Part shown: positions 52,860 to 61,668 of the stretch, in pieces | How the letters are laid out: each line of letters begins with the position of its first letter | How positions within the stretch are numbered: position 1 is the first letter of the stretch | Assembly: GCA_003452395.1 (NCBI GenBank) | Contig: DMOI01000014.1 | Location: 2,930-66,929, forward strand | Length of the DNA: 64,000 bases | Source of the DNA: Clostridiales bacterium | GTDB lineage: Bacteria > Bacillota > Clostridia > Lachnospirales > UBA12420 | Direction: 5' to 3' | The notes under the pieces: generated by a model | The model's input: the letters and a program-made list of their open reading frames with translations, nothing else | Database searches by the model: none | Told to the model about the DNA's origin: nothing | Made by a program: the position numbers and the translations under genes

Positions 52860-53434
52860 ATCTTCAACCTCTCTTTCAAATTTAGTTTTTTGTGTTCAAG
52901 TCTTTTTTCTAAGAAGCTTGCATAATCTTTTTTTCTTGCTTGTACTCCTGTCTCTGCATAAGCAGGAAATGTACATACACTCACTTCGTGTAGATCAACT
53001 TCTGTAATTCTCCATTTAATAGTTCCGTCATCTCTGTAGTCAGTTTCCTCCGCTAATATGTTGAACCCAAAGCTACACTGACTTACATCCCCACGTTTTA
53101 CTCTCTCATAAATATTGACTGCATCGGTATCGTTTTCGTTGATTACAATTCTCCCCCATAGTCCTCTGCTATCAACTTTGAGTTCTAGCGTTCCAGCCTT
53201 GTTTCTACCTAATACTAGTGTTGTATCATGGTTTATAAGAGCTCTTATGTCATTGCTTAATGTCTTATCAAATGCCCTTGCTTCTAGTTCTTCAAATGCA
53301 CCTTTCCACAACTCTGTTTCTGCATTAAATACTGCGAAGTACCCTTCAATAACTTTCTGTTCTGTCTCTCCTCTAACCTTTAGTTCTGACTGCAAACTTC
53401 TTGTTTGAATCTCTTCTCTATTCACCCTTATCAC
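52853..53434 (-). CDS. Phage prohead protease (HK97 family, S78)
   Basis: The 193-aa serine protease cleaves scaffold segments during head maturation. Family motifs: VIEGYFAVFNAETELWKGAFEELEARAFDKTL, DIRALINHDTTLVLGRNKAGTLEL (catalytic His) and RGDVSQCSFGFNILAEETDY (catalytic Ser in QCSFGF), LHEVSVCTFPAYAETGVQ. It lies between portal and capsid and overlaps both. Confidence 0.9.
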   Translation of the reverse strand: MIRVNREEIQTRSLQSELKVRGETEQKVIEGYFAVFNAETELWKGAFEELEARAFDKTLSNDIRALINHDTTLVLGRNKAGTLELKVDSRGLWGRIVINENDTDAVNIYERVKRGDVSQCSFGFNILAEETDYRDDGTIKWRITEVDLHEVSVCTFPAYAETGVQARKKDYASFLEKRLEHKKLNLKERLKIC

Positions 53435-54623
53435 CCCCTTGCAGTAGTTTCTTTTGATCTCCTAGCTTATCTACAGGGATATAGTTTTCAAGTGCTAGTA
53501 GCTCTTTCATTCTTACATCTGGTCCTAGACCTACCCAGTCTCTCCACTCGTTCCTATCCATTGCCATCCTGTCCACCATTTGTGAGCCTGCATCTATTAG
53601 TTCACCTAGATCATAGGCATACAAACTTCTTGGATTAAACTTAAAGTACATATCAGGACTGTATAGAATCTTCCTTGTAAGTTCTTGCTGTATTCCTTGG
53701 GCAATAGGTAAGATTGTTGTATTGATAAAGTTGTTGTATTCATCTTTTTTAAATTCACCAACACCCAACAAAAAAGCAGGTACTCCGAAGATTCCCGCTA
53801 CTGTTCGTTTATCAATATTGACTGCATCATTGATAGCTAAGTCATTGAGGCTTAGTGGTTTTACTTGCTCCACCTTTACAAGTTCTGCAGGTATGACCCA
53901 CGGTTTTCCACCTCCTGTTTCTGAGATGTATTTTTTGAGTATTGCATCTCTTCCTTCTTCACTTGCTAGTTCCTCCGTCATTGCATCTACTGCTACAATG
54001 ATACTTGGTTTCCATTTGTCAGACATAAAACTATTTTTGGTTTTTGCTGCTTGCTTCAGATTATTTATGATATCCTTTAGCACTACTTTGTATCCCGTAC
54101 CCATATAAGGCTTTTCAGGATCGGGATTGATAACAAAGTGGATTATCTCATCATAGTCATACGTTCTGCTTTTGTAGACGACTTGATAAGCTTCATCTGT
54201 ATCAATAAATTGTATCTTGGATGGTTTAAGTGGAATCAGGTCATCGATAAGTCCATCTGTCGTTATTTTAGGATATACCACGCTGTTACCGCTACCGTCT
54301 AAGAGTAAGGTGTAAACAATGTTATATACCCAAGCCTTTCGTGTCATTAAGCTATAAGGTGCAATGTCTATCTTTCGTGATAGCTCGTTTTTTACTCTTA
54401 TGTCGCCATCCTCTGTATTCTGAACTAGATGAATTGTCATGGATGATACAAGTTCAGCGATTTTATGTACTGCTATTCTTACTTCTGGGTTGTCCGATAG
54501 TTTCGTATATCCTTGCACACATAATGTTGTATGTGCTTCGTCAGACAAAAACCAACTGATTGTACTTGATGGAGCTTCTCTTACCCTAACACTTTTATTT
54601 TTCCTTTTGCTCAACCTTTTCAC
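53418..54623 (-). CDS. Phage portal protein
   Basis: The 401-aa HK97-type portal forms the dodecameric gate for DNA packaging. It has VRIAVHKIAELVSSMTIHLV, TRKAWVYNIVYTLLLDGSGNSVVYPKI, PEKPYMGTGYKVVLKDIINNLKQAAKTKNSFMSDKWKPSII and AGIFGVPAFLLGVGEFKKDEYNNFINTTILPIAQGIQQELTRKIL, a typical HK97 portal order. It overlaps the terminase by 29 bases. Confidence 0.95.
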   Translation of the reverse strand: MKRLSKRKNKSVRVREAPSSTISWFLSDEAHTTLCVQGYTKLSDNPEVRIAVHKIAELVSSMTIHLVQNTEDGDIRVKNELSRKIDIAPYSLMTRKAWVYNIVYTLLLDGSGNSVVYPKITTDGLIDDLIPLKPSKIQFIDTDEAYQVVYKSRTYDYDEIIHFVINPDPEKPYMGTGYKVVLKDIINNLKQAAKTKNSFMSDKWKPSIIVAVDAMTEELASEEGRDAILKKYISETGGGKPWVIPAELVKVEQVKPLSLNDLAINDAVNIDKRTVAGIFGVPAFLLGVGEFKKDEYNNFINTTILPIAQGIQQELTRKILYSPDMYFKFNPRSLYAYDLGELIDAGSQMVDRMAMDRNEWRDWVGLGPDVRMKELLALENYIPVDKLGDQKKLLQGGDKGE

Positions 54624-56358
54624 CTCCCTTCAGCCATTGTGCTGCGCTCGTTCCTTTCTCTGTTTCTTCTAACATTCTTATTGCTCCAAAGACTGAGGCG
54701 TCAAAGTAGTCTATTCTTTGGTTTGGCATCACCTTTTCATATTGAATCATGTCATCTGTTTTTTCGATTGCTCTTACGTTCTGTACGCAATATTCATATG
54801 CTTGTGAATGTAGGTAATACAGTTCTCCATCCTTTGCTTTCTTCTCTATCCTTCTAAAGCCTTCTGACTTTTTGTAGAAATATTGTGGCTGGTCAATCAT
54901 CTTAAATCCCTTCTTCTTCATCTGTAAGAAGAACTCCCTACTAAACTTCCTATCGAATCCAACTTGCTTGATTTTAAATCCCTTTTGCTTCATCTTCACA
55001 AACCAGTTAACGATGTCACTGTAATTTACTGTTGGTGTGTTACACATATCAAGCCAACCATCTTCCCTCCATCCGAACAAAGGAATTCCATCTTCATCAG
55101 CTTTAAGGTGCGCTGCTACTATCGGGAACCAACCATGTGTGATGATAATATCTACACCTTTATAATTTCCATATAATGCTGATGATGTTAAGTCATGTGC
55201 TTTTGATAAGTCAGCCCCTCCAAACCATTCAATAGGTAATTTTGCAAGTTCATCCAAAGTCCATTTATATTTCTTATCTGAGTTTTTAAACTCATTGATA
55301 TTAAAGTATGCTTTCATTGCACTGGTATAAATATTGAGTGACTTTGAAAAGTAATCTTTTCTTTGTTGTGGATCATTCTGTGCTTGCATAGCATCATTTA
55401 AAATATCATCAGGTCTTATTGTCACTCCGTAACTCGGATTTGCTTTTTGATGCTCTATCGGATTTAAATAATCTACATCTCCATTCTCATCCTCATCAGC
55501 TTTACAAATGAAAACTAGGTATGTCTCATCTGTTACCGTTTTATCAAGTATCTTTTTACAATACTGTAGCCTTTGGTAGCAGAATGAAGTCATGTTATCA
55601 CCTGCTGTTGTAATTCCTATCATCAGCTTGTTTGTATAGGCCTTCATGGCTTCCTTTATGATGTTGTATTGCTTTGGTGTTTTGTACGCATGTATCTCAT
55701 CCGCTATTGCTATATTACAGTTAAGTGAGTCCTGTCTATCAGGGTTTGCGGCTAATGCTTTTATGTAGATTGATCCGTCATCTAATCCTCCATCTATGCT
55801 ATGTTCTTGATTGTTATCAAGTATCCTGAAACTCCCCTTCTCACCTATTTGCTCGATGTTAAAATTAATAAATCTAAAACTCTGTAATGATTGTTCAAGT
55901 GCAGCACCTACAATATAGCATTTAGCACCTGACTTTCTTTCGAGTAGTCCGAGTGCCCACGATAGTGCAGCAACAAATGAGGTCTTGCCATTCTTTCTAG
56001 GTACGAATATAAATACTTCTTTAAACCTTCTTATCTTTGTTCCTTTGATATAAAATCCTAGAGCATTGTAAATAATAAACTTCTGCCAATCTTCAAGTAA
56101 AAAAGGCATACCTCTAAGTGGCATACCTTGTATGTTCTCTCCTTGCATATGTACAATTGTCTTTTCAATAATTCCTATTACAAACTCTGCATCTTTTGGA
56201 TTAAACTCATACTTTTCGTTTTTTAAATCATTTAAAAATCTTTCACAACCTTGAATTTGTTCTCTACATGCGACTTTACTTCCTTCACCTATGTTTTTGG
56301 CATATTCCATGACTTTGTCATAGTTTTTATAATGCCCTTTTGCTTCTGGTTTTCTCAT
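54595..56358 (-). CDS. Phage terminase large subunit
   Basis: The 587-aa DNA-packaging motor has an ATPase domain with Walker A (VPRKNGKTSF) and Walker B (CNIAIADEIHAY) and the coupling motif IGITTAGDNMTSF. The C-terminal nuclease part contains WFGGADLSKAHDLTSS and an FDRKFSREFFLQM region with acidic metal ligands. It overlaps the small terminase ATG and is followed by the portal. HNH and small-subunit genes upstream fit cos-type packaging. Confidence 0.95.
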   Translation of the reverse strand: MRKPEAKGHYKNYDKVMEYAKNIGEGSKVACREQIQGCERFLNDLKNEKYEFNPKDAEFVIGIIEKTIVHMQGENIQGMPLRGMPFLLEDWQKFIIYNALGFYIKGTKIRRFKEVFIFVPRKNGKTSFVAALSWALGLLERKSGAKCYIVGAALEQSLQSFRFINFNIEQIGEKGSFRILDNNQEHSIDGGLDDGSIYIKALAANPDRQDSLNCNIAIADEIHAYKTPKQYNIIKEAMKAYTNKLMIGITTAGDNMTSFCYQRLQYCKKILDKTVTDETYLVFICKADEDENGDVDYLNPIEHQKANPSYGVTIRPDDILNDAMQAQNDPQQRKDYFSKSLNIYTSAMKAYFNINEFKNSDKKYKWTLDELAKLPIEWFGGADLSKAHDLTSSALYGNYKGVDIIITHGWFPIVAAHLKADEDGIPLFGWREDGWLDMCNTPTVNYSDIVNWFVKMKQKGFKIKQVGFDRKFSREFFLQMKKKGFKMIDQPQYFYKKSEGFRRIEKKAKDGELYYLHSQAYEYCVQNVRAIEKTDDMIQYEKVMPNQRIDYFDASVFGAIRMLEETEKGTSAAQWLKGGEKVEQKEK

Positions 56359-56726
56359 TCCAACATACTCAATGCTTCCGATAGTCTTGACTTCTTAGGG
56401 TTTTCTGTTGTCACACTTTCAAGAGATTTAGGGTTAAGACATAACCGATCTGAATATGCTAGGATATCTTTTCTTAGGGTTTCAAGTGTAGCAAGGATCG
56501 GTGACTTCTTTGCTCCGCCTTGCATGGTTTCTGTTTGATACCTGTATCCACCATCTACGAACTTTTTTGTGAACTTTTCATACTGTTCACAGAGCTCAGA
56601 ATAAATATCAATAACCCTATCATATTCAGGCTTATAAACACCAAGCTTAGTCATGTCTGAAATAGTGTTTTTCTTAATTGTTTCCTTGTTTATTGCCTTT
56701 CTCGGCATACCCCCCACCTCCTTCAA
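56355..56726 (-). CDS. P27-like terminase small subunit
   Basis: The 123-aa protein has KKNTISDMTKLGVYKPEYDRVIDIYSELCEQYEKFTKKFVDGGYRYQTETMQGGAKKSPILATLETLRKDIL, resembling P27-family terminase small subunits which recognise cos sites. It is coupled to the large subunit (ATGA). Another P27-like protein lies about 0.9 kb upstream (57281-57637). Confidence 0.75.
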   Translation of the reverse strand: MKEVGGMPRKAINKETIKKNTISDMTKLGVYKPEYDRVIDIYSELCEQYEKFTKKFVDGGYRYQTETMQGGAKKSPILATLETLRKDILAYSDRLCLNPKSLESVTTENPKKSRLSEALSMLE

Positions 56727-56793
56727 AAAAGTTTTTTCAAGGTCGCTCTATTGGAAATGTCTCCCCTAACCGTTCCCAAGCGATTAAAATTTC

Positions 56794-57078
56794 TCACTCA
56801 GGGGTAGGGGGGGCTACTCTCTCAAGTAATCTCAATCCATCTTCTGATAATCCACTCGTTTGTCTATTATGCATTCCTTCATGGCACTTGTTACACAGGC
56901 TTATCAAGTTTTTATTTATCAGTCCCATCTCTGGTCTTATTTCCAACGGATGTATGTGGTGAACAGTCTTAGCTTCTATGGTCTTTCCATACCTTTTACA
57001 TTCTTGACATTCATACTTGTCACGTCTTAATATCTTTTCACGTTTATGTATCCACTTAGTTGACTTATAAAAGTTCAT
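56794..57078 (-). CDS. Phage HNH endonuclease
   Basis: The 94-aa protein has the full HNH signature: CQECKRYGKTIEAKTVHHIHPL (HH), then NLISLCNKCHEGMH (Asn and His) and zinc cysteines (C22-type CxxC, CNKC). Such proteins next to terminase genes are needed for packaging cleavage in HK97-like phages. It overlaps the zinc-finger gene by four bases. Confidence 0.9.
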   Translation of the reverse strand: MNFYKSTKWIHKREKILRRDKYECQECKRYGKTIEAKTVHHIHPLEIRPEMGLINKNLISLCNKCHEGMHNRQTSGLSEDGLRLLERVAPPTPE

Positions 57079-57269
57079 CTATGTCTCCTTCGTCTCTTAA
57101 GCGATTTCATTGTGGCATCATAACTATTACGATTCTTGATTCCTTTTTCGCTTGCACTTGCTACACACGTTCTGCATATGTAATAAAAATCATCGGTATC
57201 TATATTATGTACTGGCATCAACTCTTTATGGTCTTGGTACTCTTTCTTACAATCTTTACATTTCAACAT
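57075..57269 (-). CDS. Small zinc-ribbon-like phage protein
   Basis: The 64-aa protein has CKDCKKEYQDHKELMPVHN and YYICRTCV, two Cys-x2-Cys pairs that could bind zinc, and ends in a run of basic residues (KSLKRRRRHR). It may bind nucleic acid. It is coupled to the HNH gene by the ATGA overlap. Confidence 0.65.
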   Translation of the reverse strand: MLKCKDCKKEYQDHKELMPVHNIDTDDFYYICRTCVASASEKGIKNRNSYDATMKSLKRRRRHR

Positions 57270-57280
57270 TTCCTACACCT

Positions 57281-57637
57281 CTAGTCATCATTATAAAGAA
57301 ACCTCATCTTTCCTCTAGAGCTTGGTGTCATTCCGAACTCTGTCAAGAAGTCTTGGCATATCTTCATGTACTTCTGTGCTATTGCTATCTGCGGCAACTG
57401 TTGTACATAGTTTCCTTTCCCTGATTTAAATACTGTACTTCCTACGCTATCTATTTGTTTCTCTGCTTCTTTCCAACGTGAGTATGATTTGCAATACAAT
57501 TCAATCGCTGTTACATCACCTTCGCTTAATATTTTTCTCTTTCCCAGCTCTGTCGCTACCCTATTCCATTCTTCTTTGGCTGTATCATCTAGCCACTCAG
57601 GTGGAGTTAGTATCTTCTTGTTTTCTGTCTTTTTCAT
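57281..57637 (-). CDS. P27-family phage terminase small subunit
   Basis: The 118-aa protein shows the P27 family core LTPPEWLDDTAKEEWNRVATELGKRKILSEGDVTAIELYCKSYSRWKEAEKQI...QLPQIAIAQKYMKICQDFLTEFGMTPSSRGKMR. It is the better match to P27 than the 123-aa protein next to the large subunit. The two together with the HNH gene form a packaging module. Confidence 0.85.
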   Translation of the reverse strand: MKKTENKKILTPPEWLDDTAKEEWNRVATELGKRKILSEGDVTAIELYCKSYSRWKEAEKQIDSVGSTVFKSGKGNYVQQLPQIAIAQKYMKICQDFLTEFGMTPSSRGKMRFLYNDD

Positions 57638-57651
57638 TCCATCACCTTTCT

Positions 57652-58986
57652 TTATTTTTTTATGTCCTCATATTTTAATGTCATTCCATCCCTTATCACA
57701 AACACATCTTCAATTGATTTTTTGAATTCTATGTATCTGTTGACTATGGCATCACAGTAGCATTCATCGTATTCCATTGTAAAGCACGTTCTACCTAACT
57801 GCTCTGCACTCATTAGTGTACTTCCGCTTCCTCCGAATGGATCAAACACGTTATCACCTTTTCTACTTGAATTACTCATTAGCTTGCCTATTAGTTTTAA
57901 TGGTTTCATTGTTGGATGTATATCGTTCTTCGTTGGCTTCTCGTTATATATTACAGTGGTTTCCTCCGCCATCGTTTGTCTTATCGCTTTTACTAAACTT
58001 ACGAGCTCCTGCTTATTTAACTTCTTTATATCCACACTGTCATCATTCAAATCTAAGATTGTATCTTTATTTCTATGACCATACCACGAATGAGCTGCAC
58101 CCTCTTTCCATCCGTAAAGTATCGGCTCATGTCTCCAGTGATAATCTTGTCTGCACATAACAAACGCATTTTTTACCCATATCAAACATTGAGTCAACTT
58201 AAATCCTGCATCTGTAAAGGCTTTCCTAAAACTTACCCCCTCACCATCTGCATGGAATACATAAATCGGAGCACCTTCTTCTGACACCTCAAACATTCTC
58301 TTATATGCATCAAATAAAAAAAGATAGAATTGGTTTGACTCCATGTTATCATTCTGGATTTTCATACCGTTGCTACCTTCATAATTTACGTTATATGGTG
58401 GATCAGTTATAGTGAGTTTCGTTTTTTGCCCATTCATTAGGTCAGTTACATCATTTTCGTTTGTACTATCCCCACACTTTAATCTATGCCTACCAAGTAA
58501 CCATACATCACCTTTCTGACTAATTGGCTCTTCAGGTATATTTTCTTCTAGATTAAAGTCATCTTCCTGAACCTCTCCCTCTTCTCCTAGGATATCGTTT
58601 ATTTCAGCAATATCAAATCCTGTTATCTCAGCCATGTTGACTATGCTAAGTTCCCTTAGTAGCTCCTCTAGCTTTTCATTATCCCATTCACCTGTTATTT
58701 TATTTAGTGCTATGTTCAATGCCTTTTCTCTGTCCTTATCCACATCTACAATTACACAATCAATTTCATCATATCCTAAGTCTTTCAATACCTTAACTCT
58801 TTGATGTCCCCCAATTATCGTTAAGTCCGAGTTAATTATTACCGGATCCACGTACCCGAATACCTGAATGCTATTTTTTATTTTCTCATATTCGATATCA
58901 CCAGGTCTTAAATTTTTTCGTGGGTTGTATGTTGCCGCTTTCAGTTGTTCAACTTTTATTTTCTTTGTTTCTACATTTGTTTGCAT
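57652..58986 (-). CDS. Phage DNA methyltransferase with ParB-like N-terminal domain
   Basis: The 444-aa protein has an N-terminal ParB/Srx-like domain (about residues 10-90) with GGHQRVKVL, then an amino-methyltransferase domain: TITDPPYNVNYEGSNG with the DPPY catalytic motif, and VFDPFGGSGSTLMSAEQLGRT (motif I) placed C-terminally, the beta-class order. It probably protects phage DNA from host restriction, for example the R-M locus at 33-36 kb (inference). It begins within the end of the HNH-like gene, whose frame it truncates. Confidence 0.9.
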   Translation of the reverse strand: MQTNVETKKIKVEQLKAATYNPRKNLRPGDIEYEKIKNSIQVFGYVDPVIINSDLTIIGGHQRVKVLKDLGYDEIDCVIVDVDKDREKALNIALNKITGEWDNEKLEELLRELSIVNMAEITGFDIAEINDILGEEGEVQEDDFNLEENIPEEPISQKGDVWLLGRHRLKCGDSTNENDVTDLMNGQKTKLTITDPPYNVNYEGSNGMKIQNDNMESNQFYLFLFDAYKRMFEVSEEGAPIYVFHADGEGVSFRKAFTDAGFKLTQCLIWVKNAFVMCRQDYHWRHEPILYGWKEGAAHSWYGHRNKDTILDLNDDSVDIKKLNKQELVSLVKAIRQTMAEETTVIYNEKPTKNDIHPTMKPLKLIGKLMSNSSRKGDNVFDPFGGSGSTLMSAEQLGRTCFTMEYDECYCDAIVNRYIEFKKSIEDVFVIRDGMTLKYEDIKK

Positions 58987-59249
58987 TTTAAACTCCTCCT
59001 AATTTTGTAAACAAAAAAATAGTCGCCTTTGTGAGTTATCACATGGTCGACTACCATAGCTTCTCTTACTAATCCTGTCTTGCTACATTCTTCACACAGT
59101 GGATGCTCTGCAAGAAATATTTCTCTTGCCTTTCTCCATCTGCTATTATACCCTCTTTCTGTTGGTGTACCTCTTTTGTTATCGTAATGCTTATCGTATA
59201 TCTTTTTGTCATGGACACTGTAATTTATGTGGCATAAAGAATTCTTCAC
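58971..59249 (-). pseudogene. Truncated HNH endonuclease gene
   Basis: The 92-aa product has TERGYNSRWRKAREIFLAEHPLCEECSKTGLVREAMVVDHVITHKGD, the first half of the HNH motif with CxxC and DH. It lacks the N-x8-H half and the CxxC second pair, since frame and sequence switch to YFFVYKIRRSLKC, where the ribosome binding site and ATG of the methyltransferase are found. Insertion of the methyltransferase module probably replaced its end. Confidence 0.75.
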
Positions 59250-59257
59250 TTTTGTTT

Positions 59258-59917
59258 CTAACCCTTATAATATTTTAATGCTGATTCACCTATAACTTTA
59301 GTTCCAATTAAATTAATGCCACCACCTATAGGAGCCCCTATAATAGGTCCTAATTTAAAAAAACTTGTAAGACTCTTTTCCCCATTCTTTGTAATTAACT
59401 TTCTACTTATAACTTGATTAATTTTTTTCATTACTTCTCTATTTATATATTTATTCATTGCTTTTTTTGCAAATTCTTGACCTACTTTTATACCAGCTTT
59501 TGCTAAAGTTTCAACTGCTCCGCTGCCACCCATAACTAATAACACATCTGTAGTAATTTCTTTATCATGGATATCCCAACCATATAGGTATGCTATAGCT
59601 AAAACCATTCTAGCTTGGATACGAAAAGTTAAATATAAATCTGCAGGCATTGTTATAGGCATTGTTATTATCCCTCCAACATTTAAAACTGCCCCTATTC
59701 CTCCTGCTTTCAATGCTCCTCTTGATATAATTTTTTTCGCTAATTCTTCCCTTTCAATACCACTATTTAATCTTTTTAAATGTTCAACATAGTCTTCTAT
59801 GTATTGAGCTTCTTTATCTACTTCGTTTCTTAAAACGTTTATTAATTCTTCCGAATATTTTTGTATTTGTTCTTTAGAAAAACCTTTTATAATATTATCA
59901 ACTTTAATTATTTTCAT
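59258..59917 (-). CDS. EcsC family protein
   Basis: The 219-aa protein has the EcsC pattern: AKKIISRGALKAGGIGAVLNVGGIITMPITMPADLYLTFRIQARMVLAIAYLYGWDIHDK, with hydrophobic helices, and GPIIGAPIGGGINLIGTKVIGESAL at the end. EcsC members are membrane-associated and of unknown function, possibly related to ABC exporters. Within a phage it is likely a moron (lysogenic conversion) gene, as it has its own spacing on both sides. Confidence 0.8.
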   Translation of the reverse strand: MKIIKVDNIIKGFSKEQIQKYSEELINVLRNEVDKEAQYIEDYVEHLKRLNSGIEREELAKKIISRGALKAGGIGAVLNVGGIITMPITMPADLYLTFRIQARMVLAIAYLYGWDIHDKEITTDVLLVMGGSGAVETLAKAGIKVGQEFAKKAMNKYINREVMKKINQVISRKLITKNGEKSLTSFFKLGPIIGAPIGGGINLIGTKVIGESALKYYKG

Positions 59918-60070
59918 AGCCTCTCCCCCAATTACTCTTATCTTATAATTTTGTATAACTAAAATTATACCATTTGTCCCTTATTATGACAATGGTTTTA
60001 GACAATTTAGTTTCCAAAGTTACACCTATTGTTTTTCTGAGTAATTACAGAGGGTATAAAAAAATAAATG

Positions 60071-60694
60071 CTATATTCTGAATTTCTTCATAGCATCATC
60101 TATACTTTCTTGGTTTATTCCTATGTACCTGAGTGTTACTGATGGATGTGAGTGATTAAATATTTGTTGTAATGTCACTATATCCTTTGTCTGCTTATAA
60201 AAATGATACCCGAATGTCTTTCTCATTGTATGTGTTCCTATACATTCAAGCTCAAACTTTTTACCTACCTCATTTATTATCTTATATGCCATACTTCGTT
60301 TAATTGCCTTGTTAAAGCCTTCTCTTGACTTTATAAGATAATCATCATCATCTTTACCTTCGATGTACTTCTGTAGTTCTTTTTTTAGTACTGGGTTTAT
60401 TTTAAAAGTTCTTTGCTTACCAGTTTTCTTTTCTCTTATATTTATGGTGTTACGATCTTTGATATCTTTCACTCTAAGTCTTAATATGTCTGATATCCTA
60501 AGCCCTGAGTAAATACCTAAAACAAACATAATATAATTTCTTTCACTTTTCTTTCTCAACTGGTTCGCAATATCAAGAACTTTTTCTCTTTCTCTTATTG
60601 GCTCTACTACATTTATTTTAATCACCCTCTTTACATACAAAAAGAGCAAGATTTTCTCTCGCTCTATAGTTTTATCTATTATAAAGTATATCAT
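60071..60694 (-). CDS. Tyrosine-type recombinase
   Basis: The 207-aa protein (a later start, near 60623, is possible because the first codons look non-coding) has the tyrosine recombinase catalytic set: Arg in GLRISDILRL, the HTMRKTFGYHFY box, His in FNHSHPSVT and Tyr in LRYIGI. It has no arm-binding N-terminal domain. Its place between late and replication genes is unusual for the phage integrase. It may resolve multimers or act in integration; the main integrase could lie beyond the window. Confidence 0.85.
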   Translation of the reverse strand: MIYFIIDKTIEREKILLFLYVKRVIKINVVEPIREREKVLDIANQLRKKSERNYIMFVLGIYSGLRISDILRLRVKDIKDRNTINIREKKTGKQRTFKINPVLKKELQKYIEGKDDDDYLIKSREGFNKAIKRSMAYKIINEVGKKFELECIGTHTMRKTFGYHFYKQTKDIVTLQQIFNHSHPSVTLRYIGINQESIDDAMKKFRI

Positions 60695-60721
60695 ATCTTT
60701 TTACTTAGTTAAATAGAATTT

Positions 60722-61141
60722 TCACTGAATTTTAATAGAATTTAACATGATTATGCTTTTATCTATCGCTTTTGCTATCGTTGTGACATCTTTTCTCATT
60801 TCTGATGCTATGTCTACTATCTTCCTGCCATTTATAAATCTCTCAATAATTACTGTACGCTTGTTGTCATCCAAAATGCGAATCAATGAATCTAGTACAT
60901 CTATCTTGCTCTGATGTTCTTTGATTTCTTTCTCTATATCCTGACGTTCATCAGCAATCTTCACTGCCTGCTTCTCTATCTTGCTTTCTTGAAATGTGGT
61001 CTTAGCAGGAATTCCATCATAACTTACAGCTCCAAGTGTCATATGTATTTCGTACAACTCGCTTTTTCTCTTCTCAAGCATTATCAATTTTGCTTTATAT
61101 GTATTATAATTAAATAGCTCTTTTTTAACGTCCACCGTCAA
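60722..61141 (-). CDS. ArpU-like / sigma-region-4-like phage late regulator
   Basis: The 139-aa protein has an N-terminal coiled coil (NTYKAKLIMLEKRKSELYEIHMTLGA) and a C-terminal helix-turn-helix resembling sigma region 4 (VIIERFINGRKIVDIASEMRKDVTTIAKAID). Such proteins activate late genes in Firmicutes phages. It overlaps the upstream gene by four bases. A regulator of the downstream morphogenesis operon is inferred. Confidence 0.65.
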   Translation of the reverse strand: MTVDVKKELFNYNTYKAKLIMLEKRKSELYEIHMTLGAVSYDGIPAKTTFQESKIEKQAVKIADERQDIEKEIKEHQSKIDVLDSLIRILDDNKRTVIIERFINGRKIVDIASEMRKDVTTIAKAIDKSIIMLNSIKIQ

Positions 61142-61668
61142 TCCCCCTCTTCCTGATTCGTTAGTGCTAACATCTTTATTCTGTTTATATCAGCTTGGAA
61201 CTTTAGCGGAAGTAACTGTTCATTTTTCTTTGTTTCTTTGAGCTCATTGTACATGCTTTTCACGCAATTCAACCATACTCCCATATTTGTCATGCCAAGA
61301 TTCCTAAAGCCTAAACTCTTAACTATCTGATATGTCTTTTCATCTTGTTCCTTTATGTATTCCAGTGCTTCCACCGTTTTATAAAATCCGTAATTGTTTA
61401 TTGCTTTATTTATCAGTTGTATTGATTCGTCTACTGTTAATTCCTTATTTGTTGTTAAGATAACACTTTCCTGTCTTATATTTGCTGGTGTCGGAAAGTA
61501 TTTCTCTTTGGCACTTATGTTTTTTATTACTTGTGTTAAAACTCTTATATCTATATCTTTTAATAATTCAAAATATATTTTTACCCTTTCTTTTGATACC
61601 TCAGTTCCATATACTGTCGAAAGGTATCCCATGACTTCTGCAAACTCAATTAGCTGAATTATAATCAC
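61138..61668 (-). CDS. Replicative helicase inhibitor/loader-like phage protein
   Basis: The 176-aa protein resembles G39P-like phage proteins: EVSKERVKIYFELLKDIDIRVLTQVIKNISAKEKYFPTPANIRQ, which bind the replicative helicase. The C-terminal half is helical. It overlaps the replisome-organiser gene by 23 bases and follows it in one operon. Confidence 0.65.
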   Translation of the reverse strand: MIIIQLIEFAEVMGYLSTVYGTEVSKERVKIYFELLKDIDIRVLTQVIKNISAKEKYFPTPANIRQESVILTTNKELTVDESIQLINKAINNYGFYKTVEALEYIKEQDEKTYQIVKSLGFRNLGMTNMGVWLNCVKSMYNELKETKKNEQLLPLKFQADINRIKMLALTNQEEGD

